DNA of 64,000 bases, from NCBI GenBank assembly GCA_028571685.1, contig CM053166.1, forward strand, positions 62,272,111 through 62,336,110, read 5' to 3'. The notes beneath the pieces were generated by a model that saw only the letters and a list, made by a program, of their open reading frames with translations, did no database searches and was not told where the DNA came from. The translations under genes were made by a program, and so were the position numbers. Origin of the DNA: Heterohyrax brucei. Its lineage: Eukaryota; Chordata; Mammalia; Hyracoidea; Procaviidae. Below are positions 63,040-64,000 of this stretch, one piece after another (within the stretch, counting starts at the first letter, position 1; every line of letters begins with the position of its first letter).

Positions 63040-64000
63040 TGTAAACCTCTGAAACTTCTCTAGGTAGATGAATCACGGTGTACTTTCTCTTGTTTCTATC
63101 TGTTGCCAATCTTGAGAAACTCATACATTCTCTTTTCCCTGTTTCGCGGTCTTTGAGAAGTAGATTTCTTTCTGCGAAAGTGCTGTTTTCACAGTGCTAA
63201 GTACTCCCAACTCTATCAACAATGTAGGTTTTACCAGTTTTCTAAGTCTCTCTTATTTTCTTGTACTTATACTTGGAATTCTCTGTGTAAACCTCTGTAA
63301 CTTTTCTAGGTAGATGAATCACTGTGTACTTGCTCTGGTTTGTATCTTTTACCAATCTTGAGAAACTCATACATTCTCTGTTCACTGTTTCGCGGTTTTA
63401 GACAAGTAGATTTCTTTGTGCGAAAGTGATGTTTTCACAATGCTGAGTACTTCCAACTCTATCAACAATGTAGGTTTTACCAGTTTTCTGAGTTTCTCTT
63501 ATTTATTTAGAGTTACACTTGGAATTCTCTGTGAAAACCTCTGTAACTTCTCTAGGTAGATGAATCACTGTGTACTTTCTCTTGTTTCTATCTGTAACAA
63601 TCTTGAGAAACTCATACATTCTCTGTTCACTGTTTCCCGGCCTTAGACAAGTAGATTTCATTCTGCCAAAGTGCTGTTTTCACCGTGCTAAGTACTCCCA
63701 ACTCTATCAACAATGTAGGTTTTACCAGTTTTCTAAGTTTCTCTTATTTTCTTGTACTGATACTTGGAATTCTCTGTGTAAACCTCTGTAACTTCTCTAG
63801 GTAGAGGAATCACTGTGTACTTTCTCTTGTTTCTATCTGTTACCAATCTTGAGAAACTCATACATTCTCTGTTCACTGTTTCCCGGTCTTAGACAAGTAG
63901 ATTTCATTCTGCGAAAGTGCTGCTTTCACAGTACTAAGTACTCCCAACTCTATCAACAATGTAGGTTTTACTAGTTTTCTAAGTCTCTCTTCTTTTCTTG
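63040..64000 (+). repeat. Distant copy of 18080-19040
   Basis: Collinear with 18080-19040 and cut by the window edge. It shares GAGGAATCAC, CCGGCCTTAG, TTTCACAGTACTAAG and the other rare variants listed there, in the same order. The match may continue beyond 64000. Confidence 0.82.

Larger units (their letters stand above)
12795..64000 (+). repeat. Satellite array, plus-orientation arm
   Basis: About 208 head-to-tail copies of the same 246-bp monomer, now on the plus strand. It runs without interruption from the inversion to the right edge of the window. Markers on this strand are CCAATCTTGAGAAACTC, CTATCAACAATGTAGG, TTGGAATTC and GATGAATCACTG. Length variants of 1 to 4 bp occur in particular monomer classes, such as TATCACAATG for TATCAACAATG and TTTCTTTACTT for TTTCTTGTACTT. 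The arm divides into blocks with different monomer classes and different higher-order periods, listed separately. No gene, RNA gene or transposable element was seen. The array continues beyond position 64000. Confidence 0.97.
55501..64000 (+). repeat. Mixed-class block B2
   Basis: About 34.6 monomers of the same kinds as block B1. They include M-class copies (near 57985, 58733, 62910 and 63400), copies with TTGGAGTTACACTTGG, shortened TATCACAATG copies, and copies with CTAAGTTCTCCC. A monomer with CTGCTTCGCGGTCTCAG at 56230 matches the one at 19136, and the ones after it resemble 19382-19870 by class. A monomer near 60900 with TTTCTGTTATTTTC and GGAGTTACAC looks like the source of type a in block C. 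Confidence 0.8.

Noticed and set aside
1-64000. A family of about 150 small proteins of 62 to 66 residues, one per monomer
   Set aside because: The frame exists because 246 is divisible by three. It opens at TTG in nearly every copy, has no ATG or upstream signal, varies at many amino-acid positions without favouring silent changes, and is shifted by common 1-base deletions. It is a by-product of the repeat.
1-64000. CRISPR array
   Set aside because: The repeated unit is 246 bp with no unique spacers. The regular spacing is that of a satellite.
1-64000. Retroelement, LTR, LINE, SINE or DNA transposon remnants
   Set aside because: No coding motif, poly-A tail, target-site duplication or terminal repeat was seen; every stretch inspected aligns to the monomer.
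1-64000. tRNA, 5S rRNA or small RNA genes repeated with the monomer
   Set aside because: I recognised no cloverleaf, A/B box pair or 5S-like sequence in the monomer.

Overview
The whole 64 kb window is satellite DNA. A monomer of about 246 bp (244 to 247 bp) is repeated roughly 260 times with no unique sequence, recognisable gene, RNA gene or transposon between copies. This points to constitutive heterochromatin of a eukaryote (centromeric, pericentromeric or subtelomeric). I do not recognise the monomer and cannot name the organism. One consensus-like copy, counted by hand, has about 36% G+C, 63% pyrimidine on its T-rich strand, and 3 CpG where about 7 to 8 are expected. That is compatible with a CpG-methylating genome such as a vertebrate or plant, but it is weak evidence.

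The array has two arms of opposite orientation. Bases 1-12793 carry the monomer on the minus strand and 12795-64000 carry it on the plus strand. The join near 12794 is abrupt and lies at different monomer phases on its two sides. On the left it is preceded by about 600 bp of strongly diverged monomers.

Layout by monomer class (my labels P, S, V, D, E, M and a-w are for this answer only). (1) 1-8771: a 15-monomer higher-order repeat (HOR) of 3684-3688 bp, two full copies plus partial ends, nearly identical. (2) 8772-12102: related monomers without a clear long period. (3) 12103-12793: a diverged subfamily, then about 100 bp of ordinary monomer, then the inversion. (4) 12795-17862: plus-strand monomers in the same class order (P-S-V-D, recurring every six monomers) as the reverse complement of the left arm. 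(5) 17863-28712: a mixed block with M-class monomers. (6) 28713-50574: a modular block amplified in 8-, 13- and 19-monomer units that share a four-monomer module. (7) 50575-55500: S-rich monomers with a 5-monomer unit. (8) 55501-64000: a mixed block again, sharing long collinear stretches with block 5.

The roughly 62-codon open frames found in most monomers are a by-product of the repeat. The period is 82 x 3, the frame opens at TTG rather than ATG, and it is broken or altered in many copies. I annotate no protein-coding gene. All period and identity statements come from reading the sequence by eye, not from an alignment program.
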